A stretch of 64,000 nucleotides of DNA. Origin: Campanula takesimana (lineage: Eukaryota; Streptophyta; Magnoliopsida; Asterales; Campanulaceae). Position 1 is the first letter of the stretch. The number at the start of each line of letters is the position of its first letter. Position numbers and translations under genes: made by a program. The notes beneath the pieces are model-generated. The model was not told where the DNA came from and ran no database searches. It saw only the letters and a list, made by a program, of their open reading frames with translations. This document shows positions 44,701 to 56,087 of this stretch, piece after piece. Location: positions 186,001-250,000 of the forward strand of contig JAOWBW010000425.1 of assembly GCA_026119855.1 (NCBI GenBank), read 5' to 3'.

Positions 44701-44902
44701 CACCGCCCGTAATGCGTCCATCCCCATCTTTATTTAAAAAATTGCAGGAATTTAATGCGAGCAGGAATACAACACAAAATCAACGAAAACACAGAGATTG
44801 TTCGGGAAATAAAATACCTGAATCGGCGAAATTGAACCACTCCTGGTAGATTTTCTGGTGCACCTTAGAACACCGGCTAATCGGAGCCGAATCAATCTCC
44901 AT
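37294..44902 (-). CDS. EHD1: EH-domain-containing dynamin-like ATPase (endocytic recycling)
   Basis: EHD proteins bind ATP, oligomerise on membranes and act in endocytosis and recycling. Sixteen coding exons (minus): 44902-44818, 44727-44648, 42549-42481, 42401-42344, 42202-42147, 41901-41859, 41765-41701, 40564-40451, 40301-40199, 40097-40048, 39406-39278, 39192-38941, 38816-38737, 38231-38105, 37998-37855, 37479-37294. They join in frame to 546 residues, the length of Arabidopsis EHD1. The N-terminal EH domain has an EF-hand loop (DSDGDGRITGGDA) and WAIADSKRQGFL. The G domain has a P-loop (GQYSTGKTT), switch DTPGVLSGEKQRTQ and NKADQ. A basic KKKRKSH patch lies between them. The C-terminus ends NFRNPYD. 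The intron after exon 9 begins with GC rather than GT. Introns hold MITEs and a TRIM. Confidence 0.96.
37540..37801. mobile_element. Stowaway-like MITE in EHD1 intron 15
   Basis: CTCCCTCTGTCCCACTTCAATTTAT and ATAAATTAAAGTGGGACAGAGGGAG are inverted ends. A GT microsatellite abuts the right end. Confidence 0.85.
37802..37852. repeat. (GT)n(GA)n microsatellite in EHD1 intron 15
   Basis: GT and GC/GT dinucleotides followed by GA repeats, directly beside the MITE end and just downstream of the exon ending at 37855 (minus direction). Confidence 0.9.
38386..38578. mobile_element. Stowaway-like MITE in EHD1 intron 13
   Basis: CTCCCTCCGTCCCGCAATATATGTC left. The right end GACATTTATCATGGGGCGG.. is diverged. 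It contains the TTTGACTTGTCAACG core. Confidence 0.75.
38680..38734. repeat. (GT)n(GA)n microsatellite in EHD1 intron 13
   Basis: About 14 GT units then GA repeats running to within a few bases of the exon 13 donor at 38737. Length changes here could touch splicing. Confidence 0.9.
39799..40005. mobile_element. Partial MITE in EHD1 intron 10
   Basis: Left end CTCCCTCTGTCGCATAACAAGTGAG is clear. The right terminus is not preserved. Confidence 0.5.
40640..40893. mobile_element. Stowaway-like MITE in EHD1 intron 7
   Basis: CTACGTCCGTCCCAGTTTAAGG and CCTTAAACTGGGACGGAGGGAG are inverted termini, flanked by TA. Confidence 0.85.
41081..41330. mobile_element. Stowaway-like MITE in EHD1 intron 7
   Basis: CTCCCTCTATCCCGGAATAAATGTC and GACATTTATTCCGGGATAGAGAG are inverted termini, flanked by TA. 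Confidence 0.85.
43762..43983. mobile_element. Stowaway-like MITE in EHD1 intron 2
   Basis: CTCCCTCCGTCCCTAAATGAAT left; TATTTATTTAGGGACGAAGGGAG right; flanked by TA. A single diverged end of the same kind lies near 43476. Confidence 0.8.
44212..44451 (-). mobile_element. TRIM retrotransposon in EHD1 intron 2
   Basis: A perfect 5-bp target duplication, GGTAT, lies at 44207-44211 and 44452-44456. Inside are a short LTR piece (TGATAAAGTCTAAGG..), then the complement of the tRNA-Met primer site (GCTCTGATACCA, 44273-44284), then a full LTR of about 115 bp (TGATAAAGTCTGAGG..GCTCCAACA, to about 44399), and a partial third copy ending CTACAACA. The primer site shows that it reads on the minus strand. 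It has no coding capacity, as expected of a TRIM. Confidence 0.8.
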
Positions 44903-45473
44903 TTGATTAAAAAATCAAAGAGATTCCCCCGGGAATTTTTCAAAACCGGGGACGGGGACGGATTGAGCGGCTTCGTCTTAGGTTTGAATCTACAAAAATC
45001 AAAAGAAATTCAATAATTTGAGAATTTCTGGCTCCTGCCCTATTAATTCTTCTATTTCTGGACTAAATTCTAATGCCAAAAAGTTAATTGGTTCTGTTTT
45101 TCACTTGTTCTTGTTCGTGGTATTTGCGTTTTGGCCGTCGTTTTTTACGGAGTACGATGCCGTTTAGCTTGGTTTCAAGTTTAAGTTACGTATAACAATT
45201 TTTTGGGCAATGGGCAACGCGGGTACTAAAGAAAAAGAAGTTTACATAACGACGGAGATGGTGATATTTTATTGGTTGGATCGATATTTTATTGGTTGGA
45301 TCGATTGTGGACCCGTCACACTTTAATAAAAATCACCAATAGAATTTTGACACATCATTTTGTAAGCCAAATTTTGTGGCACTTTTTGTGACTTTATATT
45401 TACCTCAATTTATTCTTTGATTTTTCTTATTTTTAATATGGGTGCACTTTTATTTTTATTTCACCGTAGATAT
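44903..45473. other. EHD1 upstream region
   Basis: Contains the 5' UTR and presumably the promoter. A fragment at about 45253-45400 (ATATTTTATTGGTTGGATCGAT repeated, then CACCAATAGAATTTTG) is related to the element at 18799-19040. Confidence 0.5.
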
Positions 45474-46260
45474 TAGGGGTGTAAGTGGTTCGGTTCAAAC
45501 CGCAGTTTGAGACCGAACGAACCAAACCATGCGGTTTGGTTTGGTTTTCAAGCACCAATGGTTCGGTTCAGTCTCAAATATTGGCAAACCACATGGTTCG
45601 GTTTGGTTTGTGGTTTGACCTTCCCAGACCAAACCGAACCACGGTTTGAGACCGCGAGACCGAACCACCAAGCCGAACCGCCAGACCAAACCACATTACA
45701 TAAACTAATCATAACCCCAGTTTCACATCTTATTTAATATTTTTGTATATTTATTAAAATTTATTATTAGATCATTACATAGACTAGTCCTAACTCACAT
45801 TTTGTATTTTATTTAATATTAATTTCATCGTTTGTTATCTTCATTGCGATTTACGATACATATATTACCAATTTCTCTCCACGATCTATATTATAAAGTG
45901 TGTTTTTTTTCTTTCGGTCTCTCTCTTCGTCTAGTCTCTCTCTTCATCCGACTTTCCTCTTCAAGATCCACATCTTTCGCACTTCCTCCGTGATCACGGA
46001 AAATTAAAACAAATGTAATAATGAGTTGCGGTTTGAATCGTGGTTTGAACCGTAGTCTAAACTTTGGTTTGAACCGCGGTTTGAACAACGTAATTAAACC
46101 GCGGTTTGAACCAAACTGAATCAAACCATAGCGGTTTGGTTTGGTTCGGTTAGAAATTTTTCATAGTTCGGTTCAGTTTGGAATTTTCACAAACTGATGA
46201 CTAGTGGTTCGGTCCGTAAATACCCCCAAGCCAAACCAAACCGAACCATTTACACCCCTA
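45474..46260. mobile_element. Non-autonomous hAT-type element
   Basis: TAGGGGTGTAAG..TTTACACCCCTA termini are flanked by a perfect 8-bp target duplication, GTAGATAT, at 45466-45473 and 46261-46268. Both ends carry many GGTTCGG / AACCGAACC / ACCGCGGTTTGAACC motifs; the middle is AT-rich with a short CTCTCT tract. No transposase is encoded. It sits about 570 bp upstream of the EHD1 start codon. Confidence 0.88.
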
Positions 46261-46268
46261 GTAGATAT

Positions 46269-47224
46269 TGCTTCCTTTTACTTGTTGTACCAGATTCCTT
46301 TTGCACTTTATCATTGTCAATCTCTAATAAAGGCATAATAATGCATTACGATCTAAGCATAGAATTGAGGCCTATTATGGCAGTATTTTAAATCATCATC
46401 ACCATAATCTGTGTTTAGGAATATTGTTAGCCATTATGATTGCTGGAAAATATTCTCGCCGGTAATAACACATAAGAATTGTGCAATCATGTCTATATTC
46501 CAAAATAAATTATTCATTTTAGAACGAAGAAAAGAAATTGATTTCTTTACTTAAGTATTTCAACTAAAATCATTGAATTTGTCATATACTCTCATTTAAG
46601 ACAAAACATTTAGATTTCCATAATAAGTGCCAAATAAACACTTTTGGATATAAATTCCTTTAAACTTGATAGAAAAGAGTGTGTAGTCTTAGGAATATCT
46701 AAATATTGTGTGAGGTAATGTTCATTGATTTGTTGATCCGAGCCCCATATTTTAATAAATTTTTCAAAAATATCAAATTTTATCACAGCAGGCAACGCTA
46801 TTCTTGAGGTTATTGATTTAGGCTTGTAAGACCAACATGTATAAACCAATTAGATTTATTATTCAACCTTCAAATTTTTTTTAAAAAAAAATGGTTATAG
46901 CATGGACATTTTACTTACTAGAATCTCAAATCTCTCACCATTCTGTATAATCATTGGTATGATAAAGACATTATTGTTTACTATTAATGTTCCATACAAT
47001 TGGTTTAGAAAAATTGATAGTTGGGGATGTGATTTTTATTGGTAATATTGATCACTTGTTTCATCAAACAAAATATTTCAAGCTTATTATGTGTGCGGTT
47101 AGTTTTATTTGACTCGTCAAACTTAATCTTATTAAAATAAAAAAGAATTGGAAATAATTGACTTAGAACAAGAGAAAAATAAATAACAAGAACTAAATTT
47201 ACAAATTAAGAAAACGAGTAAGCA
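46269..47224. other. AT-rich intergenic sequence, no gene seen
   Basis: Nothing recognisable on either strand. Confidence 0.5.
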
Positions 47225-47229
47225 AAAGA

Positions 47230-48299
47230 TGTTGGAACAATTCTTTATATCCATGAATGCCACGCTCATTTTCAGAATAAGAATGAGGAAGAAGATGAAG
47301 GCGGAAGCGAAATAATACATGTTGAATCCATTACAGATGTTGTAGGGAGAATAAGAAGAAGAAGAAGAATTAAGGGGACGGAGTTCTTCTAAATGATTGT
47401 GCCTTTTCTCTCTAATGTCTCTAGCAATATGAAGATTATTTAGGAGAGAAAATAAAATGAATGGAGTGATTTCTATGTGTTAAGTTTAATGCCTTTGAAT
47501 TTGGGACGCCTAAATTTAAGTGGATTAAATTAACAAGTTCGTAATTTCGGGACAGAAGGAGTATATGCGCTAGCATGGTGTGGGCGCATGGAATCTCTGA
47601 CAATTCACGCACAATAGGTTTAGTGGGCCGAAAGAAAGAGAAACAAGTTGGGCCTAGTAAATTGCTATTGGTTTGGCCACTACGTGGAATGTCAGTAAGG
47701 AAATAAGTATCCTTATTGAATTGCAATAAGAAGTTTGAGTTACAGTAGAAAACTCTTAGGCCGTGTAACCGTGTATATTATACTCCCTTCGTCCAAATTT
47801 AATTCAGTACCTTATTTTATTCCGAAAGTGAGAGATCAATAATTCTAGATCTAAGGTTTTGCATAGCTAGGAACTTTGTGATCAAAGTTCATGCAAACAT
47901 AGATTAGTGTGATCATATTCTTGTAATTGTTTCTCCGCCATAATAATATCTGTTTCCCTTTGCCCGTGGAGGTAGCCAATAGAGATTGGTGAACCACGTA
48001 AATTCTGTATTGTTATTTCTTGTGTTAATTATTATTTTTTATCTTTTGGGTCTGATTTACTAACACTATGGTTGATGGAGAACCCTTTATATATGAAACC
48101 AAAAGGCACCTCATTTAGGGACTACACCCTTTCAACCTTTAGTGATGTTAAATTACCACTTTGCCCATCAAAAATAGGTAATATTACATCCAGAAATTCT
48201 ACACATTATTTTAATTCACTACACTTTATATTAACATTATAGTTATGATTTCATGTATGGAATTACTAAATGACTTGTGTTGCAAGCCATGTCCCAACA
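47230..48299 (-). repeat. 3' LTR of the copia element, interrupted by a solo LTR
   Basis: 47230-47477 and 48066-48299 match the 5' LTR continuously. The 588-bp insert with its CTATG duplication lies between them. Confidence 0.9.
47478..48065 (+). mobile_element. Nested solo LTR (copia/Tork-like) within the 3' LTR
   Basis: TGTTAAG..CTAACA, 588 bp, with a 5-bp target duplication, CTATG, at 47473-47477 and 48066-48070. Near its right end, GCCCGTGGAGGTAGCC and GAACCACGTAAAT match the R/U5 sequence typical of Tork-type copia LTRs on the + strand. MITE-like pieces (GGGACAGAAGGAGTA near 47550, ACTCCCTTCGTCC near 47780) lie inside. No internal domain is present, so it is a solo LTR left by recombination. 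Confidence 0.8.
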
Positions 48300-48312
48300 A
48301 TCTCCCACTTGG
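48300..48312 (-). promoter_or_regulatory. Polypurine tract of the copia element
   Basis: On the minus strand it reads AAGTGGGAGAT directly before the TGTTGGGAC start of the 3' LTR, the usual copia arrangement. Confidence 0.75.
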
Positions 48313-49920
48313 GTTGCAAAACAAAATCCTTCCTTTAAATCATAAATATAACACAAATGACAACCCTAATGTGCGCACTTTATTGTCATTTATAACAATC
48401 TCGTACATTAGCCATACAAGTATAGGACTAAAGGGGCAGTCGTTGTAATTGATTCGCAACTAAACTCACAATAATCACGTATACAAATCCAACTAAATGG
48501 CATAGATCAAAAGTATAGATGTGTAGCATGGAATCATAATGAATATATACATATTCTTCCAACTAGTCCAACTTAACCAAATGAGATAAAAAATAATAGA
48601 ACAATTAATGAATTACAACACAAAACTCCCACTAAATTAAATGTTATCAAATTGTTACACCCATATGAGCAACATGCTCGTGAAACACTAGAGATGATAA
48701 CGTTTCATAAATGGATCCGTTAAATTATGGAGTTTGTTCTAATAAGTTGTATTTCTCTGTTCATTTTGTACTATTTTCTTTATAACAAGATACTTAATGT
48801 CTAAATCCATAAACCTTTTGTTAGAGTACGGAACTGCTACCTGATAGTCATATCTTAATTGGTCTTTCGACACACTTGTTTTGACAAATCACAGTCCATT
48901 AAAACTTATGTAGCCATGTAATTTTAACAAATATCAGAATACCAAATGATCTCAAGATTATCCGATTTAAAATAGGCATGTAGATCTTTGTGTTTTGTAA
49001 ATACTATATCATTCTTTTGGCTACTACTTAATATTCTTTCTGGATTGCTTTGGTATTGATCAAGCATCCCAACATTGAATGCAAGACTTACGCATTTATT
49101 AAGCCTTATTACTGCTGATGCAAAGAGGGATATTTTCTATATACTTGGATTTATAATTAACTTTATGACACTGTTTGAGACTAGGCATGTCTCCTTTAAA
49201 ATTAGGGGTGTCAAGTGGTTTATAGTTTTGCATGCTGTACCTTTTGTAATACCTTTTCTATATAGGCCTTTTGTGATAATCCCAAAATACTCCGTGAATA
49301 CTCACAGTGAACTTGGATTCTTAATACAAAAGGATGCCTCACCAAGAATTTTCATTCCAAAGAAATTTCTTAGTTTCCTTATTAAGGTTTAAAACATTAC
49401 TAGCAAGCAAATATTACCCACATATAAGACCAAAATTATAATTTTTACTCCCACTGAACTTATGGTATACACAATATTTATCAAGATTCATTTCAAACCA
49501 AATGAAAAAAATAACTTTATTAAATTTTAAATACCATTAATGAGAAGTTTGCTTAAGTCATAAATGAATTTCTTCATATAGATAGTTTGCTTAATGTCTC
49601 CATTAAGAAAAGTTCTCTTAATATCCATTTGATGAAGCTTAAGACAAAAATTGCTACTAGTGCCATAATGATTTTAAAAAGGTTTTTAGAAGATACCGGG
49701 AAATGTTTCTTTCTTGATAATTAATGCCTTTCTTATGAGCTGAAAATTCTTTAGCAACTAGATGGGTCTTTATATATTTCAACATTACTTTTGTGAATCC
49801 TTTTAGGTCTTAGAGGCCCATTTATAGGTTTCACATCTTTAGGTAATGTAAAAAGATCCCAAAAATTGTTATCTTTCAAAGATTTCAACTCTTTATATAT
49901 GGTATTAATCTATTTATGAG

Positions 49921-52104
49921 TGTCACGACCCGAAAACTAGGCTCTATTTTATTAGTAATAAATAATTAGTATTTATTTATTTGTTTATTTATTTATTTAT
50001 TTAAATTATTATCTAATTAAATATTTATGTGTGCATTTATGTTTTATAATAATTATGCCTAGCATTTTATTTGAGTCATTTGGGTTAGTGTAGTATTGTT
50101 GGGTCTTAATTGTTAGCAGAGAGTGTAAGTATTTGTGTTAGTAGATGGGGAAGGGGTCTAATTGTAACATTTTAAAATAATTCTCCTACTCCCTCCCTAC
50201 TCCCTCTCTTCTCCCTCACCTCCCTAGTCTTTCCCCCTCACCTCACCATCTCTCCCAGCAAATCTCTCTCTCTCTCTCCATGTTTGTGGGTAAGTTTTTC
50301 TTCTCTCCCTTCTCTCTTCATTTTCTTCATCTTCCTCTCATAATCTCTCATTTATCATAACATGAATCTTGTTTAGATCGTCGATAGGATCGTAGGAGGC
50401 CAAAAATATTTGAAATCCATCAACTTTGAGAAAACCCGGGTAAGTTACTTCCCCCCCCCCCATTGATGCTAAAAATGTTCATCCTATGCTTAGATGATAC
50501 TATGATTTCCATTTATTGCTTCTTTGGTTGATTTTGTGATGATTTACATTTTTGTTCATTTTGTGAAATTTTGGTATTTGAATCACCCTTGATTGAGGTT
50601 CCTTAGATGATGTTGTTGGAGTCCTTTTGGTTCAAAATGGTGTAGGTACCTTAGTTCACATCTTGGTAGTGTTAGAAATGGTGAAGATTGGGTTGGTTTT
50701 GGATTTGGGGTTGTTAATGGTAGAAACCCAGATTTTTTGGCCGGAATTTGCCTTTCCGGGCAAGGAGGCGCGCGCACCCTCCCATAGGAGGCGCGCGCAC
50801 CCTTATGCCCCTCTTGAACAAAGACCTTCTGTTTCTAGGAGGCGCGCGCCCCCTATCCTCCTCCAAACTTGATTTTCCTACTGATCAAGGAGGCGCGCGC
50901 ACCCTCCCATAGGAGGCGCGCGCACCCTCTCCCCTGTTGTGAAATTTATTTCCCTTTTTGTCCAATCTTTCGAGGACCATATCTTGTTCATCCGGACTCC
51001 GTTTTAGGCGTATAAATTATCGTTTTAAAGCTCCCCTTGAGCTCTTCGAGATGAGTGAGTAGTTTTGGTTGTGTTCTTGAGCTAACTGGATCCTTTGTGA
51101 TTGAACGTGATATGGAAATTGTGTTATCATGGTTGAGATTATTGGAACACCTTACTGGTGTGTCGTTGGTTCATTTCATCTTATTGGTGATCACTTTGTT
51201 TGGTTCCCTACTTTGGAATCCTTGGTTGTTTATTTGAGCTAGTATTTTATTACTTAACCCTTACTTGAAAGTCCAGCTGGTATTTGTGGTTGTGTCGGGC
51301 GATGTGAGATATTGTGATGGCACCGGCCAAGTCCATTATGGTGTCGACCATTGTTTTGCCCTTATTTTCCTCGTCCAGATCGGCCTTGGTTGAGACGTTT
51401 GGAGCTTGACTTTGTGGCATGGCTCCCGCCCTTTGTGGCATATTACTTTGTTATTGGTTCCGGTACCGGGGATTTCTCTTCAGCTTTCATGCTATTATGA
51501 AGATGATGATTTGTTGATTATTGAAGCTGCGCAGCGACCTTTATTTGGTTATATCAGTTTGGGAAAACCTTGGCTATATCCTTTGTTATGTGTTTATTTC
51601 CGCTGCTATCTGATATATGATAATTGCTATGTGATATTTATTATTGTTTATTGTTTATTGCATCATAGCATGTCATGTAGTTGCATTAGTAACTTATTGA
51701 GATTTATCTCACCCCCCTTTCCTTCGTCTTTGTTTTTCCTTAACCCCCCCCCCCCCACCAGGTGGAAAGGATTAGGCTCGCTGATCACGAGACAGGACGT
51801 CGTGAGGGTTGAGCTGTTGGGGCAAGTGTATATTGGTGGGTTTACATTATATAAATGTGTAACTCTTTTGGGGATAGTTGTACCACACTTTGACGTCACT
51901 AAGATTTGTATATTTTATTATTTTGTAGTGTGAGCTTATGGGTCTTACACTAGTACATTGTCGTTGTTAAATTATTTTCCCAAAACTTTGTGTTATACTC
52001 TTTTGGTATAAAAGGAAAATTTTTATCTCAATTATTTTAGAGTTTATTGTTTAAGTCGACGTTCAGCTCGCGATCTCGGGCCCGCGAGGTTCGGGGTCGC
52101 GACA
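49921..52104. mobile_element. Nested solo LTR (gypsy-like, 2184 bp) within the copia body
   Basis: TGTCACGACCCGAAA..TTCGGGGTCGCGACA, flanked by a perfect 5-bp target duplication, ATGAG, at 49916-49920 and 52105-52109. The sequence on either side is continuous copia internal region. It contains a GC-rich minisatellite, C and T homopolymers and a CTCTCT tract but no retroviral domain. The gypsy assignment rests on LTR length and on TGTCACGACCCG-type ends, which is inference. Confidence 0.82.
50763..50935. repeat. GC-rich minisatellite (AGGAGGCGCGCGCACCCT)
   Basis: Five copies of AGGAGGCGCGCGC(A/C)CCCT, four of them in two CCCATAGG-linked pairs. It is strongly CpG-rich in an otherwise AT-rich window. 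Confidence 0.85.
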
Positions 52105-55065
52105 ATGAGAATTAGGACTATTAATGGCTTTATGGTAGATGAATGGCTCATCTCCTACTAAACCTATGTGTCCTTAATTTCTCAGTAAGATACATCTCAT
52201 AATTATCCGGTATTGCAATCCTTCTTACTCTATTGTATCTCTTTAAGGGCACCGGTTCTTACTAATTTTGAGGTTGTTGAATTTCCTTCTTATGATCAAC
52301 ATTTTCATGTTGTTCAATATTTATAGGGAAACCATATTTATTTTGAATTGTATGTTCTTCTTGAATATCAAGTACAAAATTTGAAATCCAATTGGAACTT
52401 ATGGAAGAGGTAAAGAAATGGATGCCTCTTCTTTTCCAAGTTCAAAATATTACACCTAATCTACCACTAAATTCAACATCCTCAAAGAACCTAGCTTTTA
52501 TCGTTTCAAAATGTTCAAATTTTTGGGTTGTAAAATTTATATATCCCCTAGATCTTTCGGCTAACCTCATGAATAACTACTAACAATCTTATGTCTAACT
52601 TGCCCTTAGTAGACTTATAAGGTCTACCCTTATGTTAGACAACCCCATAAATGAAGATGATTTAAGGATGTGTTCCTTATTCGTCTCAAAATCATAAAGG
52701 GTTTTTATTAGTAGCTTAGAGGGAGCTTTAATGAGAATAAGGGCTGCGGTTTTAATGTATCGCTCATAATGAGTGAGGTAAAAGAAGCACAAAACATGCT
52801 TATTATCATTTCCTTAAGAATTTTATCATGTCTCTTGTGTACATCATTCATGCTAGGCGTACCCGGCTTAATGTAGATGGAGACAATCCCACACTCTTCA
52901 AAATAGCGAGTAAAAAGGACCTAGACGTTGTTCCCTTTAACAATCATTCCAACCATGATATACTCTATCATGATTGGACCTAATGTTCTTAATAGTCTTT
53001 CAAAGTTGATTTCCAACTTTGACCTCATAAGACTTGAAAATGTCCATAACTTGAGTCTTTGCATGAAGTAATAAATGCATCCATATTGAGAGTAGTCATT
53101 TATAAACGTAATAACTATTGTTGACCTTTCCACGAAGGAATAATGAATGGCCCACAATGTTCATATGTATTAGTTTTAAAGACACTTGATACTCTCGAGA
53201 ATACTATTCTTTTAATGTTTGTAAATTTCCTTTAAGGCATTTAATGCAAAAGTATTTTCCAAAATATCAAGTTTGTTTAAGATTTTCTTTAACATAAGCT
53301 TATCAATTTTCCTTTTGGAAATATGACCCAAATGCCTATGCCTTAATGAAAAATAAAATAAAATTTACTTGATAACTCTTTCTTTTTAGTTTTGGTTTCA
53401 TTATTAAGAGACACATTTATTGTTTGAATAATGTCAAGTGAAGAAAGAATACTTGACAAAGTACTTGTGCCAACAACCTTTGAAATTAAAATAGAGATCA
53501 CACTTATTATTAATGAACAAGAGTGACCTTCCTTGTCCAATATTGTGATAAATATCATAATTCCATTTAAATGATGGTACAATAAATATATTATTTAATA
53601 CAAAATAATACTTAGTACTTAACAATAATTTAAATGATTCTTATGCCTATAACTCTAACCGGATTCCTAATTTCCATATAGATGAATTTCTTCATCTTTA
53701 CTAGGTCTTCGGTAATTTAGGCAATCCTACTTGAACATCCTTATGTGATTGGTTGCACCAAAATCCAATCACCATGTAAATGTAGGAACTGAAACCAAAT
53801 TAGCCTTAATACAATACAAACAAGACCAAATGATATACCTCTCATGCCAAGCGTGAGACTTAGGATAATCGAACTTCATGTTAGTAAGGTCCTTGCAAAA
53901 GAAATATTTCTTTTCTTTATGATCATGAGATGATCCCTTAAGCTTCTTTTTACTTGCAACCACAGTTTCTTTCCCTCTTCTCTTGTCCCATGAGAAAAGG
54001 TAGATGCTAAATGAGTACCTTTAGTTCTAAATTATTCTTAACTTATCTTCTTCTTGTGTCATAAGTGAAAGTAATTCATTAATATTTCACTTGTCCTTTT
54101 GACATTGATAGGTCACTTCAAAGCAACCAAACCAAGGAAGAAAGATTAAAACTAAATGCACAAGAATATCATCCGATATCCTTAACTTAAGTGCCTTTTC
54201 GTTTCGTCAATAGATGAACTATTTCTAAAATGTACTCCCTTATATTCCCGGTACCCTTTATACCTTATGGAAACAAGTTTCCTCAGGGGTATCAAGGAAT
54301 GTTTGTAGCATCAATATCCTCGGAGACACCGTCCAAAAGGTCTCCGGGACAATATTCTTTATGATCATTAGGCTTACGCAGTTAGAGCGTGTCACTTCTC
54401 AGCACTCAAGCAATAAGAAGAGAAACGGATCCCTTAATGCGAGTTCTATATAGTCCAAGATTATAATTATTTATTTCCATGTTTTATAATTAGTCCCACA
54501 TTGCAACGGTACTCATAGCAGTAATTACAGATGAAGTAATAAACAAATTTGTTGGAATTTTGAGAACAAGAATGAATACAAAACATAAATAAGAAACAAC
54601 ACAATAAATAATGATTAATTATATCAATGAAATCAATCAACATCACATCAAAACTAATCTTTGGATTGCGAGTTGACTCATAAATGATTGCCTTAGGCAA
54701 CAAGTAATTTGAACTTATATTTTAATAAATACTTAATCTTCCTTTGGGCCGACATAAGTACCTAAGAAAATAATCTAATGTTTATTTTACTTGTTACCAC
54801 ATGAATGCCCAAGTTTAGTCAAATGTCAAGATCTTCTTTGAAAATTCAAGCCATTCACATATCAACTTAAACATCCAACACTTTACAATTTTAGGGTTTA
54901 AATAACGTAAATCACTTAGGCGACAATATTATTTAAACAATGAATAAAATTGTCAAAGCATATAATTAATCAAGGACTTTAAGGTTTGAAAATAATTATG
55001 GTTTTGTTCAAAAGGGGAAACAAAATTGTGCAACATCCTGAAAAAGGCAAAAATCCTGTGAATAT

Positions 55066-55192
55066 GCGCGACCGGGCAATGCCTAATACCCGACCGGGCG
55101 GAACCAAAGACCCGACCGGGCAAACACATTTAGTCCAACCGGGTCTTTTCTTGAGGTCCGACCGGTCAGAACATAAGACCCGACCGGGCTAA
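55066..55192. repeat. ACCCGACCGGGC minisatellite in the copia leader/gag region
   Basis: Four exact GACCGGGC units (55070, 55092, 55114 and 55181) plus variants CAACCGGGT and CGACCGGTC, spaced about 20-25 bp apart. Each unit is itself a short palindrome (CCGACCGG / CCCG..CGGG). Confidence 0.75.
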
Positions 55193-55256
55193 AGCCACCG
55201 TTTCATGCATTTTTGCTGCACTTTTTCCATATTTTGTCCCAAAAGGCATGAATAAC

Positions 55257-55384
55257 AAGTAGATCCACATGGTATGTACTTAAAACATAAAACCATGTTA
55301 TTTAGGATAATCTTGCTTTTAAAATTAATGGAATCAAGTAAGTAGATCCACATGGTATGTACTTAAAACATAAAATCATGTTAT
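55257..55384. repeat. Direct duplication of about 46 bp in the copia internal region
   Basis: AAGTAGATCCACATGGTATG..CATAAAA(C/T)CATGTTAT occurs at about 55257-55303 and 55338-55384. Confidence 0.8.
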
Positions 55385-55595
55385 GAAGGGATAGTCTAAC
55401 TTGAACCATTTTAATTTAATGAAAAAAATATTTTCAAACCATTTTCTGAATTTTAGATAATGATTATCAGTACTCTATGAACGAATTAGAGTCCCTAATC
55501 AACATTAAAACTTAATGATTCAACAGGGAAAATGAATCAAATTGAAAGTACAAAAATTTCCCAAAGAAGAACCCAAACTTAAACCAAAATGAACG

Positions 55596-55610
55596 GGGCT
55601 CTGATACCAA
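55596..55610 (-). promoter_or_regulatory. Primer binding site of the copia element
   Basis: On the minus strand it reads TTGGTATCAGAGCCCC, matching the 3' end of initiator tRNA-Met, next to the 5' LTR. Confidence 0.85.
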
Positions 55611-55611
55611 T

Positions 55612-56087
55612 TGTTGGAACAATTCTTTATATCCCTGAATGCCACGCTCATTTTCAGAATAAGAATGAGGAAGAAGATGAAGGCGGAAGCGAAATAATAC
55701 CTGTTGAATCCATTACAGATGTTGTAGGGAGAATAAGAAGAAGAAGAAGAATTAAGGGGACGGAGTTCTTCTAAATGATTGTGCCTTTTCTCTCTAATGT
55801 CTCTAGCAATATGAAGATTATTTATGAGAGAAAATAAAATGAATGGAGTGATTTCTAGGGTTGATGGAGAACCATTTATATATGAAACCAAAGGCACCTC
55901 ATTTAGGGACTACACTCTTTCAACCTTTAGTTATGTTAAATTACCACTTTGCCCATCAAAAATAGGTAATATTACATCCAGGAATTCTACACATTATTTT
56001 AATTCACTACACTTCATATTAACATTATAGGTATGATTTCATGTATGAAATTACTAAATGACTTGTGTTGCAAGCCATGTCCCAACA
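55612..56087 (-). repeat. 5' LTR of the copia element (476 bp)
   Basis: TGTTGGAACA..GTCCCAACA. Aligned by eye to the other LTR there are about 12 differences in 476 bp (one of them an indel), or about 2.5% divergence. Confidence 0.9.

Larger units (their letters stand above)
47230..56087 (-). mobile_element. Complete but decayed Ty1/copia retrotransposon with two nested solo LTRs
   Basis: A perfect 5-bp target duplication, AAAGA, lies at 47225-47229 and 56088-56092. The element reads on the minus strand: 5' LTR 56087-55612, primer site 55610-55596, gag-pol remnants, polypurine tract about 48300-48312, 3' LTR 48299-47230. Decayed domains in copia order include a zinc-knuckle/protease-junction stretch (53769-53963: CPKSHAW-like, NLVSVPTFTW), the pre-integrase HRHLGHIS (near 53330), integrase FINDYSQYG (near 53090), RT HQMDIKRTFLNGD (near 49620) and the RNase H end TDPFMKRYHL (near 48710). 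Stops and frameshifts occur throughout, so no protein can be made. Both LTRs end TGTTGG..CCCAACA in the + orientation. Confidence 0.92.

Noticed and set aside
51406..51933. 175-codon open frame with hydrophobic segments
   Set aside because: It lies wholly inside the solo LTR, has no family resemblance, and crosses a poly-C run; not a gene.
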